A DNA stretch of 64,000 bases from Tricholomella constricta (lineage: Eukaryota; Basidiomycota; Agaricomycetes; Agaricales; Lyophyllaceae), in the NCBI GenBank assembly GCA_013368375.1, contig JAACJP010000019.1, forward strand, positions 1-64,000, read 5' to 3'. The stretch's first letter is position 1. Every line of letters begins with the position of its first letter. The notes below the pieces were generated by a model. It did not search any database and was not told the DNA's origin. It worked only from the letters and a program-made list of their open reading frames with translations. The translations under genes were made by a program, and so were the position numbers. This document shows positions 24,714 to 35,600 of this stretch, piece by piece.

Positions 24714-24934
24714 TGTAACGGAGTTACAGATGTTGGGGACCTTGTTGTTCACACTAGACGTAAGCTTGACAAGTCTGTCGATTGCTACGTATAGGTGTAC
24801 AAGGTTGTATATACTTATTTAATGTAATGAATTAAATAGGCAACACCTTCTGGTGTTGCCAAACAATAGCGTAATCATCTCGATAAGATACGCTTAGATA
24901 ACCAATATTAGATAAGATAGTGGGCGCCCTTACG
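24714..24934 (-). mobile_element. B-family 5' LTR, copy 2 (221 bp)
   Basis: Same length as both LTRs of copy 1. It reads TGTAACGGAGTTACA at its left edge and GGGCGCCCTTAC at its right edge. The hairpin GGCAACACC/GGTGTTGCC is conserved, and only its loop differs from copy 1. Confidence 0.85.
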
Positions 24935-25101
24935 ACGTCTGGTCTCTCATATGTCCCTTACTATACTATGCTATACTCTACTGAACCTTACTCTTTACTC
25001 TCTACTCTACTGATATTGCTCCCGGCGAGGTATTACTTACCTGAGTTGCTGATGTAACGTAGTCGGGAATACAAATCATCTATCATCTTACAGTAGACCT
25101 T
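24935..25101. other. Spacer between B copy 2 and A copy 3
   Basis: About 165 bp of low-complexity CTTACT/CTATACT-type sequence and a few bases of unknown origin. No gene. Confidence 0.5.
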
Positions 25102-26221
25102 CGTGCCAGTCGGCGACGCGCCTGGTTCCAATTCGATCGCATGGTCCCACTGTTTGCGATCGGGAAGCTCGTCGAACGCAACCTTGGAGAAGACATCTTC
25201 AAAGTCATGGAGATGCATCGGGACAGCGTCGCGGAATGACTTGGGCACAGAGTTCGCAGCGTGCGCTTCAGCGAGTCGCTGTGATGTCGTCTGACTGGCA
25301 CGGATGTGCACTTCGGTCAGAGGAGGGTGGATCGCAGTCGCAAAGATGCGATCGCCGTTCAGGCAGGAAGTCGTCCGACTCTGGATCGGGTTCCTCCATG
25401 ATCGGGGTGTAGGGGAGGAACTCATCGGTGTCGGAGTCGTCTTCGACGTAGGGGCAGGTCGGGGCTCGCAGGTCGGGCTCGACTGTCGGGATTCCTTCCG
25501 CCCGACAAGCCCGAATGGCGGCTCGCAGCTTGGTGCGTGAACGACGCTCCTCCTTGACTTCAACCTTGCAGGTGTCGCAACGTGTCGGCGCTCGACTCAT
25601 TTTCACCTTTCCCGTTGCCCAATCAATGTCGGGGTTGTGGTCTCGGAGCCAGGTGAATCCGAGAATGAGATCCTGCTTCCCAATACCCGCGACCGCGAAC
25701 AGAACGCGCTCGGAGTGACCGTCGTAACGTAAGACTGCGTCCACGACGTATGCAATGGCGCCCGCCTCATTAGGGGTTCCGTCAACATTGTAGGCACGTG
25801 TCGGGCGATTCAGCCGTCGCGTCTTCAGCTTGTGCTTTTCAACGAAGGCAGTGTTGATGAAGCAAGCCGAAGCCCCGCTGTCAACGAGGGCAGCGAGCGA
25901 ATGCGTCTCTTGGGTGTCGGTGGTCTCGAGCTCGACCTTGAGCGACAGGGATAAGGAGTCGGGGGAGGCGGCGATCACGAAGCGACGGGGCAGTCGCTTT
26001 TCCCAGCGCGGTAGTCCACGACGCGACGGTACAGTCGGCTTGGTCGGAGCGACCGAAGGAGATGGTGTTTGGTCAGGAGAGGATTGTACGTCTTCGTCGA
26101 TTGGTTCACCCGTAGAAGTAGCAGCAATATTAAGTATATTGGGGTACACTACAGATAGGGGGGCGAACCGATTACGACTAGACAACGGGGGCGTACTTTT
26201 CACCCGTTGTGCTACTAAAAA
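25102..26221 (-). pseudogene. A-family pol fragment (copy 3): protease
   Basis: Starts in the -1 frame after gag and holds the retropepsin motif LAALVDSGASACFIN, DLILGFTWLRDHN and the linker to RT. A frame break lies near 25390. The A sequence ends after ELEPGASPTGTKVY at about 25102, so RT and everything downstream is missing here. Confidence 0.85.
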
Positions 26222-27447
26222 TCCTCTTCCGTGGCCAAGGCGATCAGGTCGGCCGACTCGGGAGTCGGATCAGCTGGGATCGCATCCTTGCGCGCCAGTA
26301 GCTGCATGATCAGCTCATCCAGTTCCTCCGGCATGACGTGGCGCAGGTCAAAGCACTTTGGGCAGTCGCGCCAGAAGTGCCCCGGCTGCTTGCATCGACG
26401 ACAGGTGTCGTCCTGAACAGGACGTCCGCGGAGCCGGTCGATGTCCATAGGGACACCTGTATGGACACCTGGGGGAAGAGACGGCGTCACGGGCGTGCTG
26501 AGAAAGTGCGCCGGTGCCGACACACGAATGGGAGCGGTCGGTGGGGCAGTGGGTCGCCATCGGAGCATGGGCGCGACCACAGGCATCGGAATGGGGGCAG
26601 TCGGGCGACTCGCAGTCGGAACTGTCAGAGCCGACCGATGGTGGAAGTCCTCCTCGGTCCTCATGATGAAGTCCTGGGAGCGGGCGATCGCTAGCCAGTC
26701 CTCGATCTTGGAGTCGTCGGGCCGACCCGTGGTGATGCTCCCAAGCCTCCTTGAGAGCTTCGGGTCCATGCCCCGATGGAATTTGAGGACCAGATGGCGG
26801 CCGTCTGGGTAATCGGCCTTGATCCACAGCGCCTTGAACGAGTCGATGTACTCGTCGATGGTGCGCCCATTCTGGAAGTACGCTGTCGACTCGAGGGTGA
26901 GCGCAGCGTCGGCGACTTCGTTGAACAGGAAGAACTCCTTTTCGAAGTTCGACGAAAAGTCCTTCCAGGTCGGGAATGCGCGCTTTACCGACCCATACTG
27001 AAAGACCCGACCGACGAAGTCGGCGGCGCGACCGTGTTGCATGTATGACAACACCCAGCTGATTCGGGCGTGGTCGTCAGCGAACTGTCCGACGCTCAGG
27101 GAGAAGTAGAGCTGGCACGCGTTCCAGAAGGCGCGGCCGCCCGATCGAGCGCCGTCATACACGGGAGGGGGCGACGGCCGAATGTGCGATCCCGATCGCG
27201 GAAGGGGAGGGGACGTCGGCAAGGGCTGCGTCGGCGTCGCGGGGGTCGTGGGTGCTGCTGGGGAGGCAGCGGAGGGGTTCCCCAAAACGATGGTATCTAA
27301 AAGACCGGCGATGCGGTCCATGGTGGCCGAGTTGGTGGTGTTGGATTGGGAGAGAGCCGACATTGTGGTTTCAAGGCTTGCCAGTCGTTCCTCTGGCGTG
27401 AGCGCAGCAGGAGACGGAGGCGTGTCGAATTCACCGAAGTCGGACAT
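26215..27447 (-). CDS. A-family gag (copy 3), apparently intact
   Basis: 410 residues from MSDFGEFDTPPSPAAL. Contains an N-terminal helix (LASLETTMSALSQS), a Pro-rich linker, the capsid-like region (FWNACQLYFSLSVGQFADDHAR to RLGSITTGRP) and a CCHC knuckle CRRCKQPGHFWRDC, ending LATEEDF-stop within GATTTTTAG. Gag forms the virus-like particle in this class. The further upstream ATG used in the complete element is out of frame here because of an indel near 27450. Confidence 0.85.
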   Translation of the reverse strand: MSDFGEFDTPPSPAALTPEERLASLETTMSALSQSNTTNSATMDRIAGLLDTIVLGNPSAASPAAPTTPATPTQPLPTSPPLPRSGSHIRPSPPPVYDGARSGGRAFWNACQLYFSLSVGQFADDHARISWVLSYMQHGRAADFVGRVFQYGSVKRAFPTWKDFSSNFEKEFFLFNEVADAALTLESTAYFQNGRTIDEYIDSFKALWIKADYPDGRHLVLKFHRGMDPKLSRRLGSITTGRPDDSKIEDWLAIARSQDFIMRTEEDFHHRSALTVPTASRPTAPIPMPVVAPMLRWRPTAPPTAPIRVSAPAHFLSTPVTPSLPPGVHTGVPMDIDRLRGRPVQDDTCRRCKQPGHFWRDCPKCFDLRHVMPEELDELIMQLLARKDAIPADPTPESADLIALATEEDF

Positions 27448-27573
27448 CTCGAGACGGGACTGGGCGACGATCGGAGCGGGCGCGCGTTGGACGGGTTGCG
27501 TGTAGCAGACACGTGTTTCGGCGCGGAGGCTGATCGGTCGGCTTCGTCGGGTCTCCGGTTTACACTATTCTGC

Positions 27574-28077
27574 TGTTAGGGCAACCCTTGCGGTGGAGCG
27601 TGATCACACTGGCAAGGGGGAATCTGAAGTTATATTGATGTACAGTAACGAAGGTAAGTAAGGCTTACCTGGCAAGGGGGAATCCGAAGAGAATAGTGTA
27701 AAGGATTCCCAAATGCCAGGGGGCCGACTATATACGAGTGTAAGACATGAGGGCCGGTCCTCCAGAGTGTACTGTACATGTAATACTAACGAATGGTGTG
27801 CGGCGCGTGTATGGACACGTTCCCGACGCTGTCCGATCCTCGTGGCTCAGGGTACGGGCACCAGGCGGGGCAGCCGACGTCGGGATGTCGGGTGGTCGGG
27901 ATCGGCGTCGGGCGCGCGCAGGGAGTGAGGGGAAGCGACAGGAAGTGAGTAAGTATGTACACCGACGCTTGGGTCAGAGCGTCGGGTTGGGATCACAATC
28001 GGTCGGTCGGGGGCGAGCGCGTGAGTCGGGGAACGATCTGTGAGCGTCGGAGAGCGTGAACGAGAGTTCCCCTGACA
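27574..28077 (-). mobile_element. A-family 5' LTR, copy 3 (504 bp)
   Basis: Plus strand begins TGTTAGGGCAACC and ends GAGTTCCCCTGACA. Internal repeat copies lie at 27609-27629 and 27669-27689 (60 bp apart, CCCCCTTGCCAG type). Primer-like segment at 27690-27700 matches the putative primer-binding site at 27561-27571. Confidence 0.88.
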
Positions 28078-28081
28078 ACGT

Positions 28082-28340
28082 CGAGTACCGTGAACTCTAA
28101 TGGGACGAGGGCCAGGTGACTCTAGCAGGCCGAGCAACGAAGGCTCAGGTGAGTGAAGGACTGGTAATCTTGTGAGGTGAGCATGGCCTAACATGCTCTA
28201 GTGGGACGAGAACCATGGGCTCCATCACCTCGAGTAACGTGAGCTCTAATAGGACGAGTACCAGGTGACTCTAGTAGGCCGAGCAACAAAGGCTCGGGCG
28301 AGTGAAGGACTGGTAATCTCGTGAGGCGAGCATGGCCTCC
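28082..28340. repeat. Two diverged tandem copies of a ~148-bp unit
   Basis: Units begin CGAGTACCGTGAACTCTAAT near 28082 and CGAGTAACGTGAGCTCTAAT near 28229, and both run through AGTGAAGGACTGGTAATC. No ORF or known family. Confidence 0.7.
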
Positions 28341-29743
28341 TCTAGTGGGTCGAACAGCATTCGAGAACATCAGACGATGCATACTCTAGTGGATCAAATA
28401 ACCCATGTACTAAAGGGATGAACGAGTGCGAAGGATTGGTGTCACGAGCAGATGATGGGAATGGGGGCGTGAATGTCGATATCAAGTTGGCGTCGAGTGG
28501 TGTCCGATTCGGTGATATTACTGCAAAGGTCTCAACCCTTAGCCAATCTCATGGGACAGGCCCAGGTACCACGGTGATACAGGTGAGGCGCGTAGGTGCA
28601 AATGGTACATGCAACCAAGGCCTCCTGGATACTAGATAGCATGAGATGGAGACGCATATGCAACGAATGGCGACCAGTGTCGAAGGCGACAGGTAGAAGG
28701 TGAATGGGGGTCGGATTCACCAGAAGGGTGGGGAAGGCGGTGCATTTCCGCACATACCCACGCAAAAGCGCATAGAAGAGTGCCAGCCAGAGGCACTACA
28801 ACACAGAATCCCAGATTCTGGAGTAACTACAAAAGGAGATGTTGGGGAGAGAGGAGGGGATGTAAATGGCCTAGAATGCGATGTGAAACAGCCCAGGGAC
28901 ATCCCAGAACATGAGCAGTTTGTTGTGGTAGGGGCTGGGGGTGAAGAATGTTGAGCACATCACCAAATGCGAACAGCTGAACGGAATACCGTAAACCTAT
29001 ATATCGGCAGAAAGCGTTCGATGAGGCAATTCCAACGAATCAATAATCGAACGAATTTGTGTAGCGGTTGCCGAGATATAATCGAAATGGTGAAAAAGTG
29101 CGAATTTGTTGATGGGGGAGGAGGAGGTGGGTGTGGGGGGCCATCCAGATATCAGCAGGACCAGAAAAGCGACGCCTTGAAGGTGCAAAAAAGACCTAAG
29201 GACCAGGGGCCCTGGTTCCAGAGATATAGCCCAACCCTTCTGCCACATCACAACCTTCCCTCAACACAAGACCCAGATCCTACCCAAACCTCTCCCAATC
29301 CTTCCAACAGTGACAGGGCCCAAGATTCAGAAGAAAGACTAGGCCCAGAGAGTGGTAGATTGGTCCAGAAATCAGAGAAAAGCAGGTTTGCAGTGTGTTG
29401 CCAGATCTCCACTATAGCCTCAGTGGGGGGCCACCAAGGCTGGATACGCAAAAAAATGTAAAAGATACAGTGAGACTAGTGACCTTGCGATGCCCCAAGT
29501 GCGTATGACCCAATTCTATAGTGAGAAAAGGTGACTACACAGGTGTAGGGACGGTGGTACAAGGTTAAAAGCTAAAGAGAGTGGCTGTGCTAGGAATGAC
29601 CAAATAAGGCCTGAACCGTCCTTACGCGTGCCTACCCTACCGCTATCGCGCCCTCCCCCTCGCATTGCAGACCCGCAACCTGGCACCCCTCGCCGTTCGG
29701 CAACCGCCCCCTCCGCACACGCACACCACACCCGAACACATCT
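28341..29743. other. No gene recognised
   Basis: Several short ORFs with no recognisable motif. Purine/GT-rich near 29100-29160. It may be the 5' part of the DIRS-like element or host intergenic sequence. Confidence 0.35.
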
Positions 29744-31243
29744 GTGGGCTCTCACACCCCCCGGGTCCCATCTCCGCCTCCCTCTTGCACTTTCACAGAG
29801 GCTGAACTAGCAGCTGTGCTCTGCACCTACGGCAATAGACTGCTGGAGGAAGCGGGCCGCGGGCGTCCTCTCGCCTTCGGGTCTAGTCCTCATGACCTTG
29901 CCCCGTCTCATTTCTCGGGGCACCCCTCCGCATTTCACCACACCTCCGCGCCTTTCCCCGGTAAGTCCACACCGGCTGCACGGCCATCACTCCGCTGACG
30001 CCGTCTTCCTCAGACGCTCCACTCAGTGGCTCACACCCTCGCTCTCACAGCGCGATCTCCCACCCCGACCTCGGCGGTTATCCTCGCCTCCCTCGTGGGC
30101 CCATTCACCCTCACTCCGCGTTACCCGAGCCCCGCGCCCCACTTTACCCCGGCCCCGATGACTTCGCGTCCACGCTGTTCAACCCCCTCGCTCCCAACCC
30201 ACTTGCTCCGATGCGTCACCCCACCTCCCTCCCATCTCAGTCGGCTATGCCGGGCCTCACGGGCGGTCAACCCCAACCCTACTTTCTCAGAGAGGCTCGC
30301 GCCCTCGATCCCAATGAGGTCATCATTCCCGAGACTGTCATTCTCATCCTTCGTCGCGGGTGGTGGGACTATATTCCCCTAGACTCCCTCACGAACGAGG
30401 CTTGTCGCGCGGCAGCCTTCGAGACTAGCAAACCCGATAGTCGCACCCTTTCCGTCAACGACCGGGGTGAACTCACTTCCTTGCGAGTTCACGCCCTCTC
30501 CAATGCCAAGGAGGACAAGTTGGATCGGTCCGACTGGATGGAAGCCGTCAGGAACTTCATCACTGCGCTTACGGATCACCTCATCATGTTCCCCCCCTGG
30601 CGCTCCTGCTGACCCCGACGCCGACTTCGTCATTGCCTCGTTCTGCCAACACTTCGATCTCCTCCAGAAGCGTTCTGGCTTCAAATCACACTTCTCAACC
30701 TACGTACCTTACGACATCTTCGTTCGTAGGCAGTGGCTCTCTCGTCGGCGAGCGGGTAAGGTGCGCGTTCCACTCGAGACCTTCCAGGTCGATGTCTTCG
30801 CCAAACTCGAGCGTGAACGGAATGATCTACTCATCTCCAATCTCTCGAGCTCATTCGCAGCCGTCACAGCGGCTCAGAAATCCTTTCGCTCCAATACCTC
30901 CAGAACAGATCTACGTCCATCGACCAATCGCGCCACTTCCAAGAAGAGCGAGACCCCCACCTCCAAAGCCTCCGGCGCCCATCCCTACGCCGGTGATCGC
31001 GAACGGCCCCCTGTCATCTGCATGTACTGCGCATCCCGCGACCACAAATTCAACAGGTGCCCCGGTCCAGGAAGACTCCTTACCAAAGGCTCAGACAACA
31101 AGTGGCGGGACAGCAGTGGCAATTTCTTCTGCTACTCCTTCAACGGTCCCAATGGCTGCCCTCGCGGTGACGCCTGCCCCCACCACCACGCCTGTTCGCT
31201 CTGCAGTACTGCTATCCACTCTGCGCAACACTGCGTTGCGTGA
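29744..31243 (+). pseudogene. DIRS-like element, gag-like ORF
   Basis: A Pro-rich N-terminus continues, probably across a GTAAGT...CAG intron (about 29961-30014), into a conserved-looking domain (RALDPNEVIIPETVILILRR, WDYIPLDSLTNEACRAA, TSLRVHALSNAKEDKLDRSD, ADFVIASFCQHFDLLQKRSG). It ends in a Cys/His-rich tail (CMYCASRDHKFNRCPG, CYSFNGPNGCPRGDACPHHHAC), plausibly nucleic-acid binding. A seven-C run near 30590-30598 shifts the frame between two well-coded halves. The stop at 31243 nearly abuts the RT ATG at 31260. Confidence 0.65.
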
Positions 31244-31259
31244 TCTTCACTTTCCTATC

Positions 31260-32010
31260 ATGACCCCCCTCAAGCACTGGCGCTGGACGGCGCTTCTCGA
31301 AGAGGCTGGCGGTCTTTCTCGTTTCGCGGAGGTTCCGAAAGGCCTCCAGCACGGATTCAGTCTCGGTCTCGAAGACTTTGTCCTCGACCATACATTCTCC
31401 CCACCAAATCATTATAAATCCCCCGTTCATCACAATTTCGTCATTACAAAGTACAACGAGGAAATTAAACTAGGTCGTGTTTCCCCCGGCTACCCCCCCG
31501 AACTGTTCCTTTCCCTGTTCGGCCACTATCGTACTGCACCCCTTAATGTCATTGAGCGCTCCCCCAATAAACTCCGCATTACTGTTGACCACTCTTATCC
31601 TCGCGATAACCCCGTCATTCCCTCTGTAAACTCCCAAATCGATTCGAAACGCTTCCAGTGTGCCTGGGGCACCTTTTCCACCTGTTACCTTCTCGTTGCC
31701 GACGCCCCCCCTGGCACCGAAGCTTGTGTTTTCGACGTCGACTCTGCGTTTCGCAACATACCCACTCGTCCCATTGACCGCACCGCCACGGCAATTCAGA
31801 TTAATGGCCTCATTCACCTCGACGGGCGTCTCAATTTCGGCATCTGTCCCGTCCCCGGAATCTTCAGTCTCGTCACCGATGCCATCGTCTGGATATACCT
31901 ACACAAAGGTATAGAGGCTGTCATCAAGTGGGTGGACGACTTCATTTTCTTTCGGTACCCGCGACGTCTCCTCGCCGACGGTTCCCCTCTCTTCTCTTAC
32001 GATGCATACG
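31260..32010 (+). pseudogene. DIRS-like reverse transcriptase, truncated
   Basis: From ATG 31260: LKHWRWTALLEEAG, LSLFGHYRTAPLNVIERSPN, LRITVDHSYPRDN, a palm motif ACVFDVDSAFRNIP and VIKWVDDFIFFRYP (YxDD variant WVDD). Soon after WVDD the frame is lost and recombinase-like sequence begins, so RT thumb and RNase H are missing. Relationship to DIRS/YR retroelements is inferred from this RT followed by a tyrosine recombinase. Confidence 0.7.
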
Positions 32011-32185
32011 CTGCCTCCTTCCATTCGAAACAAGTGCGCCGCACTTTGCAAATGGCACATCGCCAACGGTCTTCCCTACGCAGGTGGCACCCAACTTGCC
32101 TATACGATCAAGGGAGCAGAAAATCTCCGCCCCCCTTCGTCTTTTCATGCGTCTCGCGTCGCCGTAAGTGCGGACATGCTACACG
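32011..32185 (+). pseudogene. DIRS-like tyrosine recombinase, left part
   Basis: IRNKCAALCKWHIANGLPYA, GGTQLAYTIKGAENLRPPSS and SADMLH resemble the core-binding (SAM-like) domain of fungal YR recombinases. The gene is cut at 32185 by the B element and resumes at 50332. Target duplication ACACG is at 32181-32185. Confidence 0.65.
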
Positions 32186-32200
32186 TGTAAGGGCGCTTAC

Positions 32201-32669
32201 TGTTAGGGCGACCTCACGAGCAGAGCTGAGTCGTACTGGCAGAGGGGAATCCGAAGTTATATTAAGTACAGTGAGGAATGTAAAGAGGGGCTTACCTGGC
32301 AGAGGGGAATCCGAAGAGAATAGACTAAGGATCCCCAATGCCAGTGGGCCGACTATATACGAGTACTGTACATAATAATCAAGGAATGGTCTGCGGCGCA
32401 TGTATGGACACGTTCCCGACGCTGTCCGATCCTCGTGGCTCAGGGTACGGGCACGAGTTGGGACAGCCGACGTCGGGATGTCGGGTGGTCGGGATCGGCG
32501 TCGGGCGCGCGCAGGGAGAGATGGGAACGACAGGAAGTGTGTAAGTATATACACCGACGCTTGGGTCGGAGCGTCGGGGGTCGGGATCGCGAACGGTCGG
32601 GGGAGCGATCGCATGAGCGGGGGGACGATCGGTGAGCGTCGGAGGGCGCGAAAGGGAGTTCCCCTAACA
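32201..32669 (-). mobile_element. A element 3' LTR
   Basis: Carries the 60-bp-spaced repeat at 32236-32256 and 32296-32316 and the primer-like AGAATAGACT at 32317-32326 (plus strand). Pol's stop codon directly adjoins it. Confidence 0.93.
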
Positions 32670-32683
32670 TCACCCCCCCTCTT
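32670..32683 (-). promoter_or_regulatory. Polypurine tract of element A
   Basis: Minus strand reads AAGAGGGGGGGTGA immediately before the 3' LTR (TGTTAG). It overlaps the last pol codons and the TGA stop. Such a tract primes plus-strand DNA synthesis in LTR elements. Confidence 0.75.
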
Positions 32684-35600
32684 GAATCGCAACGGCTCGG
32701 TGCGGGGTGACGGTGGCGAAGACGGCGGGGGACAGAGTGAAGATGCCACGGATGTGGCGCGCAGCATCGGGATTGTCGCGGTGGAATTTGCGCACCAGGT
32801 CGGGGGCGACGACATTCTCCCGGGGCTCCCACGAAGCTTCTTCGTAGCCGTAGCCTTTCCACAAGATCTTGTACTGGAGTTTCTTGCGAAAGATGCGGCT
32901 GTCGAGGATTTTGTGGACTTCGTAGTGGGGCTCGTCGTTGATGATATCTGGGGGCGGCGGTGGATCAGACTGCCGACCTTCGATGGGGTCCGCGACAGCG
33001 GGGACAAGCTTTACGACGTGGAAGACCGGATGGATGCGCTTCATGGACTGAGGCAACAGAAGGCGATATGCAAGCGGGCCGACTCGCCTTTGCACGACGA
33101 AAGGGCCGAGGTAGCGATGCGACAACTTCTTAGATGGTCGGGTCGTAGAAATGTCGGCCGCGTCCAAGTACACCTTGTCACCCGGCTGGTAGTCAGGCGC
33201 TGGGGCGTGTCGCTGGTTGTAATACCGCTCCATGTCGTCCTTTGCCTTTGCAAGCGCCGCCTTAGCTTCCTCCTGGGCTTCCTTCATGCGCTCCACGAAC
33301 TCTTCGGCTGACTCGTTCTTGGAAGTGCCCTGACGCGGCTCAAAGCCCATGCGCGGATGCCGACCAGTGTCGAGCAGGAAGGGGGTCTGTTGCGTCGCCG
33401 AGTGTACATGGTTGTTGTAACTGAATTCGGCGTCGGGCAACAGGTCCTCCCAGTCGTTCTGGCGCTCGTTGCAGAAGACCCGCAGGAATTGTTCCAGCTC
33501 CTGGTTGACGCGCTCAGTCTGCCCGTCGGTCTGCGGGTGGTACGCCGTCGAAGCTGACAGCTTGATACGCAGGAGTCGGTACAGCTCGCGCGTGAACTCG
33601 GCTACGAACTGTGGACCTCGATCGGAGACGAATGCGTCGGGGAGACCGTGCAGCTTCCAGACGTGACGACGGTAGAGGTTGGCAGCTCCCAAGGCCGAAC
33701 AGGTCGTGTGCGATGCGATGAAGTGCGCTCGCTTTCCGACCGAATCCACGACGTTCATGATCGCGTCGTGGCCGTTGGACTCAGGGAGCTCAGTGATGAA
33801 GTCCACCGATACGACGTTCCAGCGACCTTCGGGGATTGGGAGCGGCTGCAGCTGTCCGACGGGGAGTTGGCGGCGGGGTTTCGTGCGCAAGCACATGTCA
33901 CAGGTGCTGGTGTAGGAACCGACAAAGCGCGACATCTGAGGCCACCAGTAGTTGCGCGACACCAGCTCTAACGTCTTCCAGCGACCCGGGTGACCGGCGA
34001 TCTTGGAGTCGTGGTGTTGTTCCACAATGCGTCGGCGAAGGTCAGGAACGTTCGGGACATAGATCCGTCCACGGAACGTGAGCAGACCGCCTTCCTCCCC
34101 CCACTCGCCGAAGCGTAGGGAGCGACCGGCAGTCTTGGATGCCTTGACCAGTTGCGCTGCTTTTGCGACCGCGTCCTCCTGTGCGCCGTCGCGATTGCCC
34201 TTGCGAATCGCCTTCAGCACATCGTCTTCTTCTCCGACCAGTACCAGACCCTCGGTCGCGCGGATCGCGAAGAACTCGGGTTTGAGGAGCACGATGTCGG
34301 CATTGTCACCACTTCCGTTGCCGTGATCAGTGCGACGCGACAGGGCGTCGGGTTTGCCCATGCTGCGTCCCGGCCGGTGGTGGAGGGTGAAGTCGAAGTT
34401 GGCGAGGTAGAGCGACCAGCGGGCTTGCCGCCGATTGAGTTTCTTCGCGGTGAGGAAGTACTCAAGGTTTTTGTGGTCGGTCAAGATCTCTACCTTGTGC
34501 TTTGCGCCTTCCACAAAATGTCGCCACTCCTCCAGAGACCGGATGATCGCCAGCATCTCCTTGTCGTGGATCTCGTAGTTCCGCTCGACTGCGTTCAAGC
34601 TCTTCGAGTAGAACGCGACCGGGTGCCACTTGCCATCAGATGGCGACTCTTGTGACAGGACCGCGCCCGTCGCGAAGTCGGACGAATCAGCTTCGATGCG
34701 GTACGGTCGGTCATCGTCGGGGAATGCAAGCACTGGTCGCGACGTGATCGCAGACTTCAGGAGGTCAAAGGCCGACTGTTCCGACGCTTCCCAGCGCCAG
34801 GCAACGTCCTTGCCCGTCAGATCGAACAGGGGTCGGGCGTGGTGCGAGAAGTCCTGGATGAACCGTCGGTAGAAATTGGTGAAGCCCAAGAACGCTTGCA
34901 CCTCATTCTTGTTCCTCGGCGCCGGCCACTCCGACACGCCAGCGACCTTGACCGGATCCATTTCCGCTTGCCCGTGCGAGATGATCAGCCCAAGATACTC
35001 GACCTTGGTCTGTTCGAACTCGCATTTCTCGGGTTTTAAGAACAACTTATGTTCGCGGAGTCGGTCCAGTACGAGTCGCGCGACCCGACGGTGTTCCTCG
35101 AGAGTCTTGGTGTAAATCAAGATATCGTCGAGGTACACGCAAACAACACCCTCGGCGATCAGATCGCGGAAGATGTCATTCATCATGGTCTGGAATGTGG
35201 CGGGGCTGTTCGTGAGGCCGAAGAACATGACGAGCGGCTCAAAGAGACCGCGGTTCGTCCGAAACGCTGCCTTCCACTCGTCGCCTTCCTTGATCCGAAC
35301 GTTGTTGTACCCCCATCGGACGTCCAGCTTGGTGAAGTACCGCGCGCCGCGGAGGTTGTTCACCAGTTCGCTAATGAGTGGTAGTGGGTACCGGTTCTTC
35401 ACCGTAAGCGCGTTGAGCGTCCGATAGTCCTGCACCAGCCAGAGCGCACCATCCTTCTTCTTGATGAAGAACACTGGCGAAGCCATGGGTGACTTCGACG
35501 GACGGATCCGACCCGACTCGAGGTTCTCCTTGAGGAACGCATCGAGCTCGACTTGCTCCGCCGGCGACAGTGGGTAGACTTTGGTGCCGGACGGCGAAGC

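Larger units (their letters stand above)
18306..24934 (-). mobile_element. B-family LTR retrotransposon, copy 2 (3'-truncated)
   Basis: In the element's orientation (right to left): 5' LTR (24934-24714), gag-protease, pol, then the first ~60 codons of ORF3, where it is cut at 18306 by junction with an A fragment. It is homologous throughout to the complete B copy at 32186-50326 but has deletions in gag and several nonsense changes. Short inverted repeats occur densely here too. Confidence 0.9.
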
